A stretch of DNA of 32,363 nucleotides from Clostridiales bacterium (GCA_918241715.1 CAKJYB010000042.1:1-32363); one strand, 5' to 3'. Shown: positions 1 to 9,215, counted from the stretch's first letter. Notes: a model not told the origin generated them from the sequence alone. Translations and numbers: made by a program.

Positions 1-2
1 CA

Positions 3-29
3 TACAATGTTTTTGACGGCAAATGCCGT
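3..29 (+). promoter_or_regulatory. Possible -10 and 5' leader hairpin of the small peptide gene
   Basis: TACAAT at 3-8 resembles a sigma-A -10 box; any -35 lies outside the window. A perfect 5-bp inverted repeat, ACGGC/GCCGT at 16-20 and 25-29, would then sit at the very 5' end of the transcript, just before the ribosome site of the peptide gene. It could equally be the terminator of a gene left of the window, since four T residues follow it. Confidence 0.3.
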
Positions 30-44
30 TTTAAAGGAGAAAAT

Positions 45-161
45 ATGCCTTGCTGTTATAACCACCCAAGAATGATTTTTTGCCAGAGAATTATCACAAA
101 TTGCAGAAATGAAGTTGTAAATCCAACAATCACAAACACAAACAACACCACAACAAACTGA
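45..161 (+). CDS. Small cysteine-rich peptide, 38 aa, unknown
   Basis: A 38-codon frame starts at ATG 45 behind a strong ribosome site (AAAGGAGA, 33-40) and stops at TGA 159-161, six bases before a strong terminator. The peptide has four cysteines (residues 3, 4, 13, 20) in its first half and an Asn/Thr-rich tail of about eleven residues. There is no signal peptide or membrane segment. The ribosome site in front and terminator behind suggest a real monocistronic gene, but I do not recognise a family. A metal-binding or spore/surface-associated peptide is conceivable and untested. A non-coding RNA that happens to carry an open frame is the alternative. Confidence 0.5.
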   Translation: MPCCYNHPRMIFCQRIITNCRNEVVNPTITNTNNTTTN

Positions 162-166
162 CAAAC

Positions 167-200
167 AAGATGCATCTTTTTGGTGCATCTTACATATTTT
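167..200 (+). terminator. Rho-independent terminator after the small peptide gene
   Basis: A 10-bp stem (167-176 with 182-191, one G-T pair) closes a TTTTT loop and is followed by a T-rich run up to about 203. It separates the peptide gene from the yqzL-recO promoter. Confidence 0.8.
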
Positions 201-211
201 TTTAAAATCGT

Positions 212-241
212 TTGCAATTTTTTGATAGCATATTTTAAAAT
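212..241 (+). promoter_or_regulatory. Sigma-A promoter of yqzL-recO
   Basis: TTGCAA (212-217), 18-bp spacer, TAAAAT (236-241). It lies between the upstream terminator and yqzL, and leaves a leader of about 40 bases carrying the GGGGGTGA ribosome site of yqzL. Confidence 0.55.
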
Positions 242-288
242 AAGAATAGAAGAGGGCGTTTTGCACAGATTATATGTGGGGGTGAATA

Positions 289-417
289 ATGGGTTTTAAA
301 GACGAATATTCATTGCTTACATGGGTGGCATTCAAAATGACAGGGAATCCAGAAGTGGCTTCGCTGATGATCAACGCCGAAAGAGGAAAAGAAGAAGAAA
401 ACGTCCTAGGAAGATAA
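289..417 (+). CDS. yqzL: YqzL-like small protein
   Basis: A 42-residue protein read from ATG 289, behind a GGGGGTGA ribosome site; its stop is one base before the recO ATG. It carries the W...F..TGN pattern (W12, F15, T18-G19-N20) typical of the very short YqzL proteins that sit between era and recO in Bacillus and Clostridia. Its role is not established in the literature I know. The one-base gap implies translational coupling with recO. Composition and position both support the call; the small size limits certainty. Confidence 0.75.
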   Translation: MGFKDEYSLLTWVAFKMTGNPEVASLMINAERGKEEENVLGR

Positions 418-418
418 G

Positions 419-1147
419 ATGACACAAAAAATTCAAGCAATAGTGATTCGTTCTAATGACAGAAAGGAGAAAGATAAAAACGTTCTCCTTTTTTCACTTG
501 AAAATGGCAAAATGTGGGCAACGCTTAAGGGTGTTAAAAGCCCAACGGCAAAAATGAAACTTGCCCAAAATCCATTCTGTTATGGAGAATTTGTGCTTGA
601 AGATGGCAAGGCTGGGCAGATTATAACAGGCTTTGAAGCGATTGAGACGTTTCATGAAATAAGTGAAGATGTTGACAAATACTTTGAGGGAACGGCAATT
701 TTAGAAATTATCAATTCAATTGATTTTTCTTCAAAAGAAGAGATGGCAAGAGTTTTTGTTTTGACGATAAGGTCGCTAAAAACCTTATGTTTTGAAAATG
801 TTTTGCCACTTTATGTTTTGGACAAATTTTTGATTTCACTTTTTGACATCACGGGGACTCCACTTGAAACAAAAAGATGTTCTTGTTGCGACACAACAAT
901 CTTTGAAAGAATGTTTATTGATTATGCAACAGGCGAACTTACCTGCATAAACTGCATGAAGTATGGAAGCGAAGAACTTGCCAAAACGACGATTTCTGCG
1001 CTTAAAATTTTGTCTTCAACTGAGTTTGACAAACTTCAAACACTCAAACTTGCACAGGACAGTGAACTTGGGCTTTTGAGAGTTCTGGCAAGAAATTTTG
1101 AAGCCAGATTTGACAAAAAACTAAAATTTGTTGGGATTTTCTCATAA
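419..1147 (+). CDS. recO: DNA repair and recombination mediator RecO
   Basis: RecO anneals SSB-coated single strands and, with RecR, loads RecA in RecF-pathway gap and break repair. The 242-residue length is normal. The N-terminal OB-fold part (about 1-80) opens with the usual I-V-I-R pattern, and a C4 zinc ribbon is visible as C154/C157 with C176/C179. The start at 419 follows the yqzL stop by one base, with an AGGAAG ribosome site inside the yqzL end. The last six bases overlap the end of the convergent gene on the other strand, and no terminator separates them. Confidence 0.95.
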   Translation: MTQKIQAIVIRSNDRKEKDKNVLLFSLENGKMWATLKGVKSPTAKMKLAQNPFCYGEFVLEDGKAGQIITGFEAIETFHEISEDVDKYFEGTAILEIINSIDFSSKEEMARVFVLTIRSLKTLCFENVLPLYVLDKFLISLFDITGTPLETKRCSCCDTTIFERMFIDYATGELTCINCMKYGSEELAKTTISALKILSSTEFDKLQTLKLAQDSELGLLRVLARNFEARFDKKLKFVGIFS

Positions 1148-2005
1148 TTCGTCCAAACTTATGTCGCATATCTTTTCGTCTTTGATTTCAAAAGAAACAT
1201 AGTTTTTGCAGGTCTTGCTTAAAACTAAAAATTCATTTTCATTTAGGGGCAAAAAGTTTTCTATCTCTCCAAAAAATTGGGAGAGATTTTCTTTTTTTAT
1301 TCTTTTCTGCAGTCTTTCGGAAAGAAAAACCGTTGCACAAGCGAAGTCTTTAGATTTGACTGCTTCCAAAAAAAGAAACGACAAAAGCTTTTTGTCTTGA
1401 TTTACACTTGAGATGTAGGATTCGTTTTGTATGGAAATTCCGTCTTCAAACAACACGGAAAAAGTTTTTTCTCTGCAAGAAAAATCGTCAAACCTTTTTG
1501 TGATTGACAAAACGTTGTTTTCAAAGGAGAGATTTTCTCCAGAAAAATGAGACAACTTTTCAGTCAAAACATTGAAAGCGTAAAAGTCCTTTTCAAATGC
1601 AACAAAAACAAATTTTGAAGAGTGAGAAATTTTGTAGGAGATTGTTTTGTGAAGACATTTGCATTTAGTTATGTGATTTGCTCCCTCAAAGACAAGCCTG
1701 TTGTTTCCTATAAAGATTTTGCAAGTTTTTCCACCAACAGAGACTGATTCTTTGTTGTAAGAAAAGACAAGTTGTGGCTTTTCCAAAATTGCAAAATGTT
1801 GATTGTTGTGTTTAACAAAAGAGACTTTGTCGCTGTCAATAGGCTGATTTAAATTTATGCAAAATGGAAGAGCCAACGCCGACTTTGGATAGACAAAAAC
1901 AAAATCTTCGTCTTCACATTCAAGGTTGTCATTTTCGTTTAATTCGACAAAATCATTTTTTGCCTTTATCACACATGGATAAGTGGTTTTTACAATATAT
2001 TTCAT
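1142..2005 (-). CDS. Conserved-looking hypothetical protein, 287 aa
   Basis: I do not recognise this family. It is a soluble protein rich in Phe, Lys, Asn and Cys, with alternating hydrophobic/charged strands over residues 1-200 that suggest beta-rich repeats (for example segments around 60-75, 80-90, 95-110 and 130-145), then a more helical C-terminal third (about 200-250). There is no signal peptide or transmembrane helix. It runs toward recO and overlaps its last six bases tail to tail. No Shine-Dalgarno site precedes ATG 2005; a weak -10-like CATATA (2013-2018) lies 7 bases upstream, so it may be another leaderless gene. Confidence 0.75.
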   Translation of the reverse strand: MKYIVKTTYPCVIKAKNDFVELNENDNLECEDEDFVFVYPKSALALPFCINLNQPIDSDKVSFVKHNNQHFAILEKPQLVFSYNKESVSVGGKTCKIFIGNNRLVFEGANHITKCKCLHKTISYKISHSSKFVFVAFEKDFYAFNVLTEKLSHFSGENLSFENNVLSITKRFDDFSCREKTFSVLFEDGISIQNESYISSVNQDKKLLSFLFLEAVKSKDFACATVFLSERLQKRIKKENLSQFFGEIENFLPLNENEFLVLSKTCKNYVSFEIKDEKICDISLDEL

Positions 2006-2090
2006 ACAAAAATATATGAAACACGCAATTATTTTATGAATTTTGATTATTTTTTTTGTTTTTGGAAATTATTTTTGCAGGAGATAAAAA

Positions 2091-2807
2091 ATGAAAATTT
2101 GGAATGACGAAGAAGTTAAAAATTTGTTTTCGGAAGCAGAAAATTGCAAAAAAGAGAGAAAATCTTTAAAATTTGCCTTTCAAAAACACGCAGAAAAATA
2201 TGGAAGAAAACCAAATAGTGTAAGAAATTATTATTATTTTGATGTTGAAAATCTTAAAAAAGATAAAAACAGGTGCAAAAAGTTGGGAATCGACATAAGC
2301 AAGCACGAAAAAAGTCAGTATGTTGCCTTTGGAAAAGAAGCAGAAGAAAAACTTTTGCTTCAAGTTAGACAAATGACCAAGCAGGGAATGTCGGTCAGAA
2401 ATGCTTGTGAAAAGATAAGTGGGGGAGACCTTTGTTTGATGACAAGACTTCAAAACAAAATTCAAAACATAAAGAGAAAAAACTTGCAAAAAGACAACGT
2501 GATTTTGTTTAAGCAAAGAAAAAACACTCTCACAGAAAACGACATCAACAGCTTGTTTATGGGGCTTGTCAAACTTATCAAAAAGACAACAACAGAAGAG
2601 ATTGAAGAGAGAGTTAAGATTGAAAAGATTAGCACGGACAATCTTTTGAAAAAGGCCGTCTTTGATTTGGGCGAAAAGGACAGAATGATTGAAAAACTTA
2701 AAGATGAATTTAAAACTCTCAAAAATGAAAACAAAAAGCTCAGCGACAGACTGAACAAATATCTTCTAAACAAAAAAAAGACGAAACAGGCTCTTATTGG
2801 AGAATAA
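2091..2807 (+). CDS. Myb/SANT-like DNA-binding protein with C-terminal coiled coil
   Basis: A 238-residue protein, started by the ATG behind GCAGGAG (2078-2084). Residues 1-50 look like a Myb/RsfA-type helix-turn-helix: W4, an acidic EE pair, then GRKPNSVRNYYY, the usual recognition-helix style ending. A second, similar unit follows at about 80-130 (QGMSVRNACEKISGGD, then a basic QNK stretch). Residues 185-225 are a charged coiled coil likely to mediate oligomerisation. Such double-Myb proteins are known in Clostridia, without a settled role. It lies 40 bases upstream of addB in the same direction, but addB has its own promoter, so shared function is only inferred. Confidence 0.75.
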   Translation: MKIWNDEEVKNLFSEAENCKKERKSLKFAFQKHAEKYGRKPNSVRNYYYFDVENLKKDKNRCKKLGIDISKHEKSQYVAFGKEAEEKLLLQVRQMTKQGMSVRNACEKISGGDLCLMTRLQNKIQNIKRKNLQKDNVILFKQRKNTLTENDINSLFMGLVKLIKKTTTEEIEERVKIEKISTDNLLKKAVFDLGEKDRMIEKLKDEFKTLKNENKKLSDRLNKYLLNKKKTKQALIGE

Positions 2808-2812
2808 AAAAT

Positions 2813-2841
2813 TTGTGTTGAAATGGTTTTTGTGATAAAAT
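2813..2841 (+). promoter_or_regulatory. addB promoter, predicted leaderless start
   Basis: TTGTGT (2813-2818), 17-bp spacer, extended -10 TGTGA-TAAAAT with the hexamer at 2836-2841. Only six bases separate the -10 from the addB ATG at 2848, so transcription would start at or beside the start codon. No Shine-Dalgarno sequence is present. Confidence 0.6.
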
Positions 2842-2847
2842 CATTTT

Positions 2848-5800
2848 ATGGAAATAACGCTTGTTAGGGGAGCAACTGCTTTTGAAGCAGGAAAAAGCAC
2901 AATAAAAAAGATTGACACAAAAGACATGACTCAAAAAAACTATGTTGTTGTGCCAGACACTTTTTCTATGCAGGCAGAAAAACTTTTGTTTGACGAACTG
3001 GGAATAAAGGCAACTTTCAACATTGAAGTTGTTGGAATATCAAAACTTGCCAGCAGAATTTTAAGAGAAAACAATGTTGCCTTTGCAAGAATTTCAGGAT
3101 TGGAAGAAGTGTTTAATGTTTTTCAAGCCGTAAAAGAATGTGAGAGTGATTTTAAGTATTTTGAAAAATGCGACATAGAATTTTGCCAAAAAATTTTGGA
3201 AATAATAAAGCAATTTAAGTCTTGCAAGATAAAGCCAGAAAACATCAAACCAACAAAAAATGAATTGTTAAACAACAAGATGCACGATCTCAAACTTGTT
3301 TATGAACATTATGAAAATTTGCTTGGTGAAAAATTTGATTTGTCAAAATTGTTGGAGTATTCCGTCCAAAACGTTCAAAACTTCAAAAACCTTTCAAATT
3401 TAAATCTTTATTTTGTAAATTTTGATAGTTTCTCTCTTGAAATTGGAAATTTTATTTGCAAACTTGCAGAATATGTAAACAAAATTTATATTGGAATGGC
3501 TTATCCACTTTCAGTAAACAATGGATACATTTATGAAGACGACATCAAGTCAAAAATAACAAAACTTGCTGGTGAAAAGGGCGCAAAGCCAAAAGTTGAA
3601 GAAGATTTTTCTCAACCTACCGGAAAGAGAAGAAAGATTGTTGAAAACTTGTTTGGTTTTAGTGTAGAACAAGGAAAGAGTGATTATTTTGTAAACGTTC
3701 TTGCAACAAACAGGCAGGACGAAGTTGATTTTGTTGCAAAATATATCAAAAGAGAAGTGTTTAAGGGCGCAAGATTCAACGATTTTGCTGTTGCAATTTC
3801 AAGTGATACTTATTACGATAAAATCAGAACAACGTTTGAAAAATATGGGATTGTTACATACACGGACGACGCTGTAAATCTTTCGCAGACGATGCTTGGA
3901 AGATTTGTCTTGAAAGTTTTTGAAATTGCAAGGCTTGGGTTTGATATGCCAAACTTACAATGGCTCGTTTCATGCGATTTGCTTGGGGAAGATAAAGAAA
4001 GTTTGCATGACATAAACTTTTATCAAATTGACGACGAAAAAGAGTTTTTGGAAAGACACCAAACGTATAGTTGGATTGTCTCAAAAATAAACAGCCTGAA
4101 AAAGTGCAAGTTGGCACAGGATTACGTTGGTTGCCTTAAAGAACTTGTCGGTTTTGTGGGAGAAAACTACAAAAACATTGTCAACAGACTTGAAGAAGAA
4201 AGATTCTATAAGAAATCAAGCGAAAACACTCAATCACTTGAGCTTATTTCGCAAGTTTTTGAAAAGATTTCAGAGCTTGGTGGAAAACAGGAGTTTTCTG
4301 TTTTTGATTTTGAAAACTTGGTCAAAATTTCTTTGCAAAGTGTCAAAGTTGAAACGATTCCGTCATACATTGATGCTGTTTTTGTTGGCGATGCAACAAA
4401 GAGTTATTTTGAAGACGTAAAAGTTTTGTTTGTTTTGGGCGCCAACGCAAAAGAACTGCCAAAAACGCAGGCCGATACGGGAATTATTGACGACAACGAC
4501 ATCAAGGAACTTAAGTTTAATTATGCCTTAGAGCCGGAAATAAAGGTTTTAAACAGACGTGCAAGACTAAAACTTTTTGAATGTTTGCAACATGCTCAAG
4601 AAAAACTTATTGTTTGTTGCCCATCAGCAGGAGACGACAAGATTTCGCAATTTGTTTTTGACCTTAGAAAAATGTTCGGTGAAAACGTTTTGAACACAGC
4701 AAACATGGGCCTTTCAATTGATTCTGCAAAGAGCAAAAAGGAAAGGTTTGACGATTTGTTGTTGTGTCTTGGAAGTGAAGATAAATTTTTGGAAAATTAT
4801 TCTGCACTTCAGGCAAACAAGATGATTCCTGTAAAACTTGAAGGAATGTTAAAAAGCATTGCTGGAGAATTCCCAAAAGAAAAGGAATATAAATTTATTC
4901 CAAAAGAAGATGCACAGAAACTTTTAAAATCAAAAATTTCTGTTACATCACTTGAGACGTATTTTGCCTGTCCATTTAGATTTTTTGTTGAAAAATCTTT
5001 GGGGGTAAAAGAACTTGAAATATACATGCCTGACAAGAGAAATTTTGGAAGTTTTGAACATGACTTGTTGGAAAATTTTGTTTCACAATACAACCTAAAA
5101 GAAGAAAAAATTGATTGCGTAAACGAATTTTTGAAGAAAAACATGCTGAAAATTGCAAAAAAATATTATGACGAAAAGACTTTAAGCGAAAAATCTTTTG
5201 TGAAATACTTGGAGAACGAAAGCAAAATTATTTTGAAGAATGTGTTGCACGAAGCGAAGTACAGCAAGTTTGTTCCAAAGTATTTTGAATATGGTGTAAG
5301 CAAAAAAGTTGACAAAAATCTGACCTTGTGTGGAATTATTGACAGGGTTGATGTGTTTGAAAACAGATTTAGAGTTCTTGATTACAAAACCGGAGAGCAA
5401 AAGGGAATCAAAGATAGTTTGTTCTGTGGAAAAAAACTTCAACTTTTTATTTATGCGAAAGCGTTGAAAGAACAACTTGGTTTGGACTGCTCCGGAGTTT
5501 ATTATTTTAATTGTCAGACAAAATACAATTCAAAGTCAAAGTTGAAATTGTTGCATGGAATGACCAAAAACGACTATGATGTTGTGGTTGCTTCGGATTA
5601 TAGGCTTGCTGAATATGGGCAAAAAAGTGATATTTTGTCCGTCACAGCAAAGAAGAATCCAAACAAGGGAGAAGAATTCTACGACAGGTCAAAACTTTTG
5701 GTAAAAAATTTTGACAAAACGTTTGATTATGCAGAGAAAATTGCAATAAACGCACATAAGGAAATGCAAGAAGGTTATATTGAAGATAAACCACTTGCCG

Positions 5801-5892
5801 ATTCGTGCAAAAATTGCCCATATATTTCAGTGTGCATGCACAGAGAAGAAGATGGACAGAGAAAAATTTTAAGCGCAAAGGATGTTTTTTAA
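2848..5892 (+). CDS. addB: AddB, ATP-dependent helicase/nuclease subunit B
   Basis: AddB pairs with AddA to unwind and resect double-strand breaks and to respond to Chi, giving 3' ends for RecA. The 1014 residues have the expected layout: an inactive helicase-like body, then a RecB-type nuclease near the C terminus (D832, then D845-Y-K847) enclosed by the iron-sulfur cysteines C708 (YFACPF) and C987, C990, C996 (CKNCPYISVC). The start is fixed because the family's N-terminal nucleotide loop begins at about residue 7. That loop is altered: GATAFEAGKST replaces the usual GxxxxGK(S/T) spacing. addA overlaps its stop codon. Confidence 0.93.
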   Translation: MEITLVRGATAFEAGKSTIKKIDTKDMTQKNYVVVPDTFSMQAEKLLFDELGIKATFNIEVVGISKLASRILRENNVAFARISGLEEVFNVFQAVKECESDFKYFEKCDIEFCQKILEIIKQFKSCKIKPENIKPTKNELLNNKMHDLKLVYEHYENLLGEKFDLSKLLEYSVQNVQNFKNLSNLNLYFVNFDSFSLEIGNFICKLAEYVNKIYIGMAYPLSVNNGYIYEDDIKSKITKLAGEKGAKPKVEEDFSQPTGKRRKIVENLFGFSVEQGKSDYFVNVLATNRQDEVDFVAKYIKREVFKGARFNDFAVAISSDTYYDKIRTTFEKYGIVTYTDDAVNLSQTMLGRFVLKVFEIARLGFDMPNLQWLVSCDLLGEDKESLHDINFYQIDDEKEFLERHQTYSWIVSKINSLKKCKLAQDYVGCLKELVGFVGENYKNIVNRLEEERFYKKSSENTQSLELISQVFEKISELGGKQEFSVFDFENLVKISLQSVKVETIPSYIDAVFVGDATKSYFEDVKVLFVLGANAKELPKTQADTGIIDDNDIKELKFNYALEPEIKVLNRRARLKLFECLQHAQEKLIVCCPSAGDDKISQFVFDLRKMFGENVLNTANMGLSIDSAKSKKERFDDLLLCLGSEDKFLENYSALQANKMIPVKLEGMLKSIAGEFPKEKEYKFIPKEDAQKLLKSKISVTSLETYFACPFRFFVEKSLGVKELEIYMPDKRNFGSFEHDLLENFVSQYNLKEEKIDCVNEFLKKNMLKIAKKYYDEKTLSEKSFVKYLENESKIILKNVLHEAKYSKFVPKYFEYGVSKKVDKNLTLCGIIDRVDVFENRFRVLDYKTGEQKGIKDSLFCGKKLQLFIYAKALKEQLGLDCSGVYYFNCQTKYNSKSKLKLLHGMTKNDYDVVVASDYRLAEYGQKSDILSVTAKKNPNKGEEFYDRSKLLVKNFDKTFDYAEKIAINAHKEMQEGYIEDKPLADSCKNCPYISVCMHREEDGQRKILSAKDVF

Positions 5893-8800
5893 TGGCTGAA
5901 AAGAAAGAAGAGAAGATTCTGGAACAAACCAAAGTTTTGGAAAACAAAAAGAAGAACATGATTGTCAGTGCTTCAGCAGGCAGTGGCAAGACCTTTGTTA
6001 TGATAAAATATGTCACAGAATTGGTTTGTGAAAGAAAAATCCCACTCAAAGACATTGTTGTTTTGACATTTACAAAAGCTGCTGCTGCAGAAATGAAAGA
6101 ACGCTTGGAAAAAAGTCTTAGAAAACAAAAGCAAACGGCCTATGTTGTGGAGCAGATTGACTCTTTGCCAACTGCCAACATCTCAACAATAGACTCTTTT
6201 TGCGAAAAAAATCTTAAAAAATATGCAAATTTGGTTGGTCTTAGTGAAACATTTAGCGTTTTAGATGCAAATTTGGACGAAAAACTGAAAAAGGAAAGTT
6301 TTGACAAGGCAATAAAACTTTTCAAACAAACTGAGCCAGAAAAATATGTTCAACTTGTAGAAATTTTCAAAAACAATATTGGGGAGATAAGAGAAATCGT
6401 CTTTTCAATTGAAAGTTTGGTTGATGTTGTAAGCGACAGGAATGACTTTTTGCAAAAAAATATGAAAAATGCAGAGAGTTATTTTGATAAGGCTGCAGAC
6501 TTTCTTGTTTTGAATTTTAAAAATATGCTAAACAAGATTTTTGAAAAAATCGAAAAACTTCATCTTGTCGAATATGAAAATGCTGTAAGAAAAAATATGG
6601 GAATCATTTTGCAGGCAAAAGATATTTTTGAACTTTGCAGTATTTTAAATAATGTTGAAATGCCAGACAGACCAAAGAAAAAAGATGTTGGTGAGGAAGT
6701 TTTTGATTTGCTCGGGAAACTTAAAGAATTGTTTGAAGGAGAAAAGGAAAAGATTTTAGACCTTGATCTTCTTGACAATCAAAAGGCAAAAATGCAGAGA
6801 GAAGGCATTTTGGAAAAGAGCTTTTTAAGTTTGTTTTTGGCTTATGAAAAAATTGAAAGCGAAACAAAACTTGCAAGAAATTGTTTAAGTTTTTCTGATC
6901 TTTCAAAATTTATGGTCAAACTTTCAGAAAAAGAAAATCTGTTTGGAAATGTCAAGTATGTTTTTATTGACGAATATCAAGATACAAGCAAAATTCAAGA
7001 GAGAATTGTAAAAAATATCGCAAAAAACTGCAATTTTGTTGCTGTTGGTGATGTGAAACAGGGAATATACGGCTTTAGATTGGCTGACAGCGAAATCTTT
7101 TTGAAAGATGTAAAAGATTTTGATGAAAACGAAGATTCGGCAGTGAATTATCTTAAAGAAAACTTTAGAAGTGATGAAAGAGTGTTGAACTTTATCAACA
7201 AAGTTTTTGATGTTTGCATGAGAGAAGAAAATACCGGAGTTGAATACAAAAAAGACGCAGATCTTCACGCTTTCCACAGATTTAAGAATGACGGAAGCAA
7301 GGCTGTAACAATTCATGTTGTAAAGGAAGAAAAACCAGAAGAAGAAACTTTGCCGGAACTTTACAGCGTAAAAAATGCAAAAATTGAGTTGAAAAACTCA
7401 GACCTAAAGCAAATGCTTGACATAAGAGAGCAAATTTTTGTTGCAAGAAAAACCAAGATTTATGAAGACGAAGAGTTTAGAGATTGCAAATTTGGTGATA
7501 TTGCAATTTTGAGCAGAAGCAGAAGTGATTTGTATTTTTGTCTTGAAGAGTTTTTGATTGAAAGTGGGATTCCTGTTGGCACAGACTCTAAGAAAAAACT
7601 TTTAGACGAAGTAGAAATAAAAGTGCTTTTAAACTTTTTAAAAATTTCTCTTATCATGGAAGACGATATTGCAACTCTTTCCGTTTTGCTTTCTCCAATT
7701 GGTGGATTTACTCTTGAAGAAATTATAAAAGAAAAGGGGACACAGACCATTTGTGAAATGGTGCAAAATAATCAAAAATTTGCATCCGTAATCAAAAAAA
7801 TTGAAGATTTTAAAAGAAATATGTCTGTTTTTGGTGCAAAAAAAGCGTTTGATTTGTTGTTTATTGAAACAAAGTATAGGTCATATTTAAATTCTAAACA
7901 AGACTTCAAAATGGTAAACGAATTTGTTGACGCCTTTCTTCAAAACGTTCAAGAGTGTGGATTTGAATATGATTTGCCATCTCTTATAAATTATTTTGAA
8001 AACGTTGACATTGATGTTGAAAATTTGGGGCAAGTCCAAGACGGCGTAATTTTGGAGACCATACACGCAAGCAAGGGGCTTGAATATCCGGTTGTCTTTT
8101 TGATTGGTTGTGATAAAGATTTCATGAAAGTTTCGGGCAAAGAAAATCGAAACGTAAGAATTGACGAAAACTTTGGCTTCGCCGTAAAAGATTTTAATGT
8201 TGACGAAAACGAAAATTCCACAAGCGTAAGAATGCTTGCAATAAAGCAACTTGAAAAAAGAAAACGTTTTAGAGACGAATTGATGATTTTTTATGTTGCT
8301 CTCACCAGAGCAAAGAACAAACTTGTTTTGTTTGGAAAGTATGATGCAAAAATCTTTGAGAAGAAAAACCTTGATGAGTGCAAGACATACTTTGACCTTG
8401 TTTTCAACGCATGCGACGACATGAGACGGGCGCTTCAAAATGACGAAAAATACGAAGATGTGGACGTTGAAGCACATGTTGTAAATGACGTGATTTTAAA
8501 AGAAATAGAAAAAGAAGATGTGGAGAAAAACCCAGAGTTCGAGACAAGTTGTGTGGCAAAGATTAAAGAATATTTGGGGTTTGACTATAAATATGATGAT
8601 AAGTTGAACTTCAAACTTAAAGAAGGGGTAACAAGTCTCAACTTGAAAAATCTTGAAAACAACCTTGAGAAATATTCAAACGAAAACTTCAGTTTTGTCG
8701 GTGCTGGTGTTGAAATTGGAAACGCATATCACTTGGCGATGGAAAATCTTGACTTTGAAAAGATTGACAGCGTTGACGACATAAAAAGACAGATAGAGCA

Positions 8801-9197
8801 GATGTCCGCGTTGTTTGATGGAACTGAAAAACTTTTGAATTATGGGGTTTTGCTTGAAAACATAAAACTTGTAAAGAGTGTTGTTTCGGGGGCAACTCTA
8901 TATAAAGAAAAAAGGTTTATCATGAAAGAAAAACTCTGCAACCTTTTGGAAGGTGTGGAATATGACGACAAGATATTGCTTCAGGGTGCAGTGGATTTGT
9001 TTGCAGTGAAAAAGGACGAAGTTGTTTTGATAGATTATAAATATTCAAATTCGACCGATAAAAATTATTTGATAAATAAATACAAAAATCAAATTAAATT
9101 TTACAAAATGGCAATAGAAAACGCCTTTAATTTGCCTGTTAAAAATGCATATTTATTGTCATTAAAACACGCAGAATTGATTAAAGTTGAAGTTTAA
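5892..9197 (+). CDS. addA: AddA, ATP-dependent helicase/nuclease subunit A
   Basis: The motor and second nuclease subunit of AddAB, 1101 residues. The start at ATG 5892 overlaps the addB stop (TAATG), with AAAGGA as ribosome site; the frame is open further upstream but that part has no family features. UvrD/Rep motifs are visible: EQ of the Q motif (11-12), Walker A SAGSGKT (about 28-34), TFTKAAAAEM (Ia), DEYQDTS (II, about 360), GDVKQGIYGFR (III), TIHASKGLEYP (V), YVALTRAK (VI). The C-terminal RecB-type nuclease has GNAYHLAMENL (about 942), QGAVDL and IDYKYS (about 1030-1052). Both nuclease and motor residues look intact. Confidence 0.95.
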   Translation: MAEKKEEKILEQTKVLENKKKNMIVSASAGSGKTFVMIKYVTELVCERKIPLKDIVVLTFTKAAAAEMKERLEKSLRKQKQTAYVVEQIDSLPTANISTIDSFCEKNLKKYANLVGLSETFSVLDANLDEKLKKESFDKAIKLFKQTEPEKYVQLVEIFKNNIGEIREIVFSIESLVDVVSDRNDFLQKNMKNAESYFDKAADFLVLNFKNMLNKIFEKIEKLHLVEYENAVRKNMGIILQAKDIFELCSILNNVEMPDRPKKKDVGEEVFDLLGKLKELFEGEKEKILDLDLLDNQKAKMQREGILEKSFLSLFLAYEKIESETKLARNCLSFSDLSKFMVKLSEKENLFGNVKYVFIDEYQDTSKIQERIVKNIAKNCNFVAVGDVKQGIYGFRLADSEIFLKDVKDFDENEDSAVNYLKENFRSDERVLNFINKVFDVCMREENTGVEYKKDADLHAFHRFKNDGSKAVTIHVVKEEKPEEETLPELYSVKNAKIELKNSDLKQMLDIREQIFVARKTKIYEDEEFRDCKFGDIAILSRSRSDLYFCLEEFLIESGIPVGTDSKKKLLDEVEIKVLLNFLKISLIMEDDIATLSVLLSPIGGFTLEEIIKEKGTQTICEMVQNNQKFASVIKKIEDFKRNMSVFGAKKAFDLLFIETKYRSYLNSKQDFKMVNEFVDAFLQNVQECGFEYDLPSLINYFENVDIDVENLGQVQDGVILETIHASKGLEYPVVFLIGCDKDFMKVSGKENRNVRIDENFGFAVKDFNVDENENSTSVRMLAIKQLEKRKRFRDELMIFYVALTRAKNKLVLFGKYDAKIFEKKNLDECKTYFDLVFNACDDMRRALQNDEKYEDVDVEAHVVNDVILKEIEKEDVEKNPEFETSCVAKIKEYLGFDYKYDDKLNFKLKEGVTSLNLKNLENNLEKYSNENFSFVGAGVEIGNAYHLAMENLDFEKIDSVDDIKRQIEQMSALFDGTEKLLNYGVLLENIKLVKSVVSGATLYKEKRFIMKEKLCNLLEGVEYDDKILLQGAVDLFAVKKDEVVLIDYKYSNSTDKNYLINKYKNQIKFYKMAIENAFNLPVKNAYLLSLKHAELIKVEV

Positions 9198-9215
9198 AAA
9201 GGGAAAAATATTATA

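Noticed and set aside
7887-8477. Minus-strand 196-residue open frame inside addA
   Set aside because: Shadow of a conserved helicase reading frame; low-complexity Phe/Val composition and no ribosome site.
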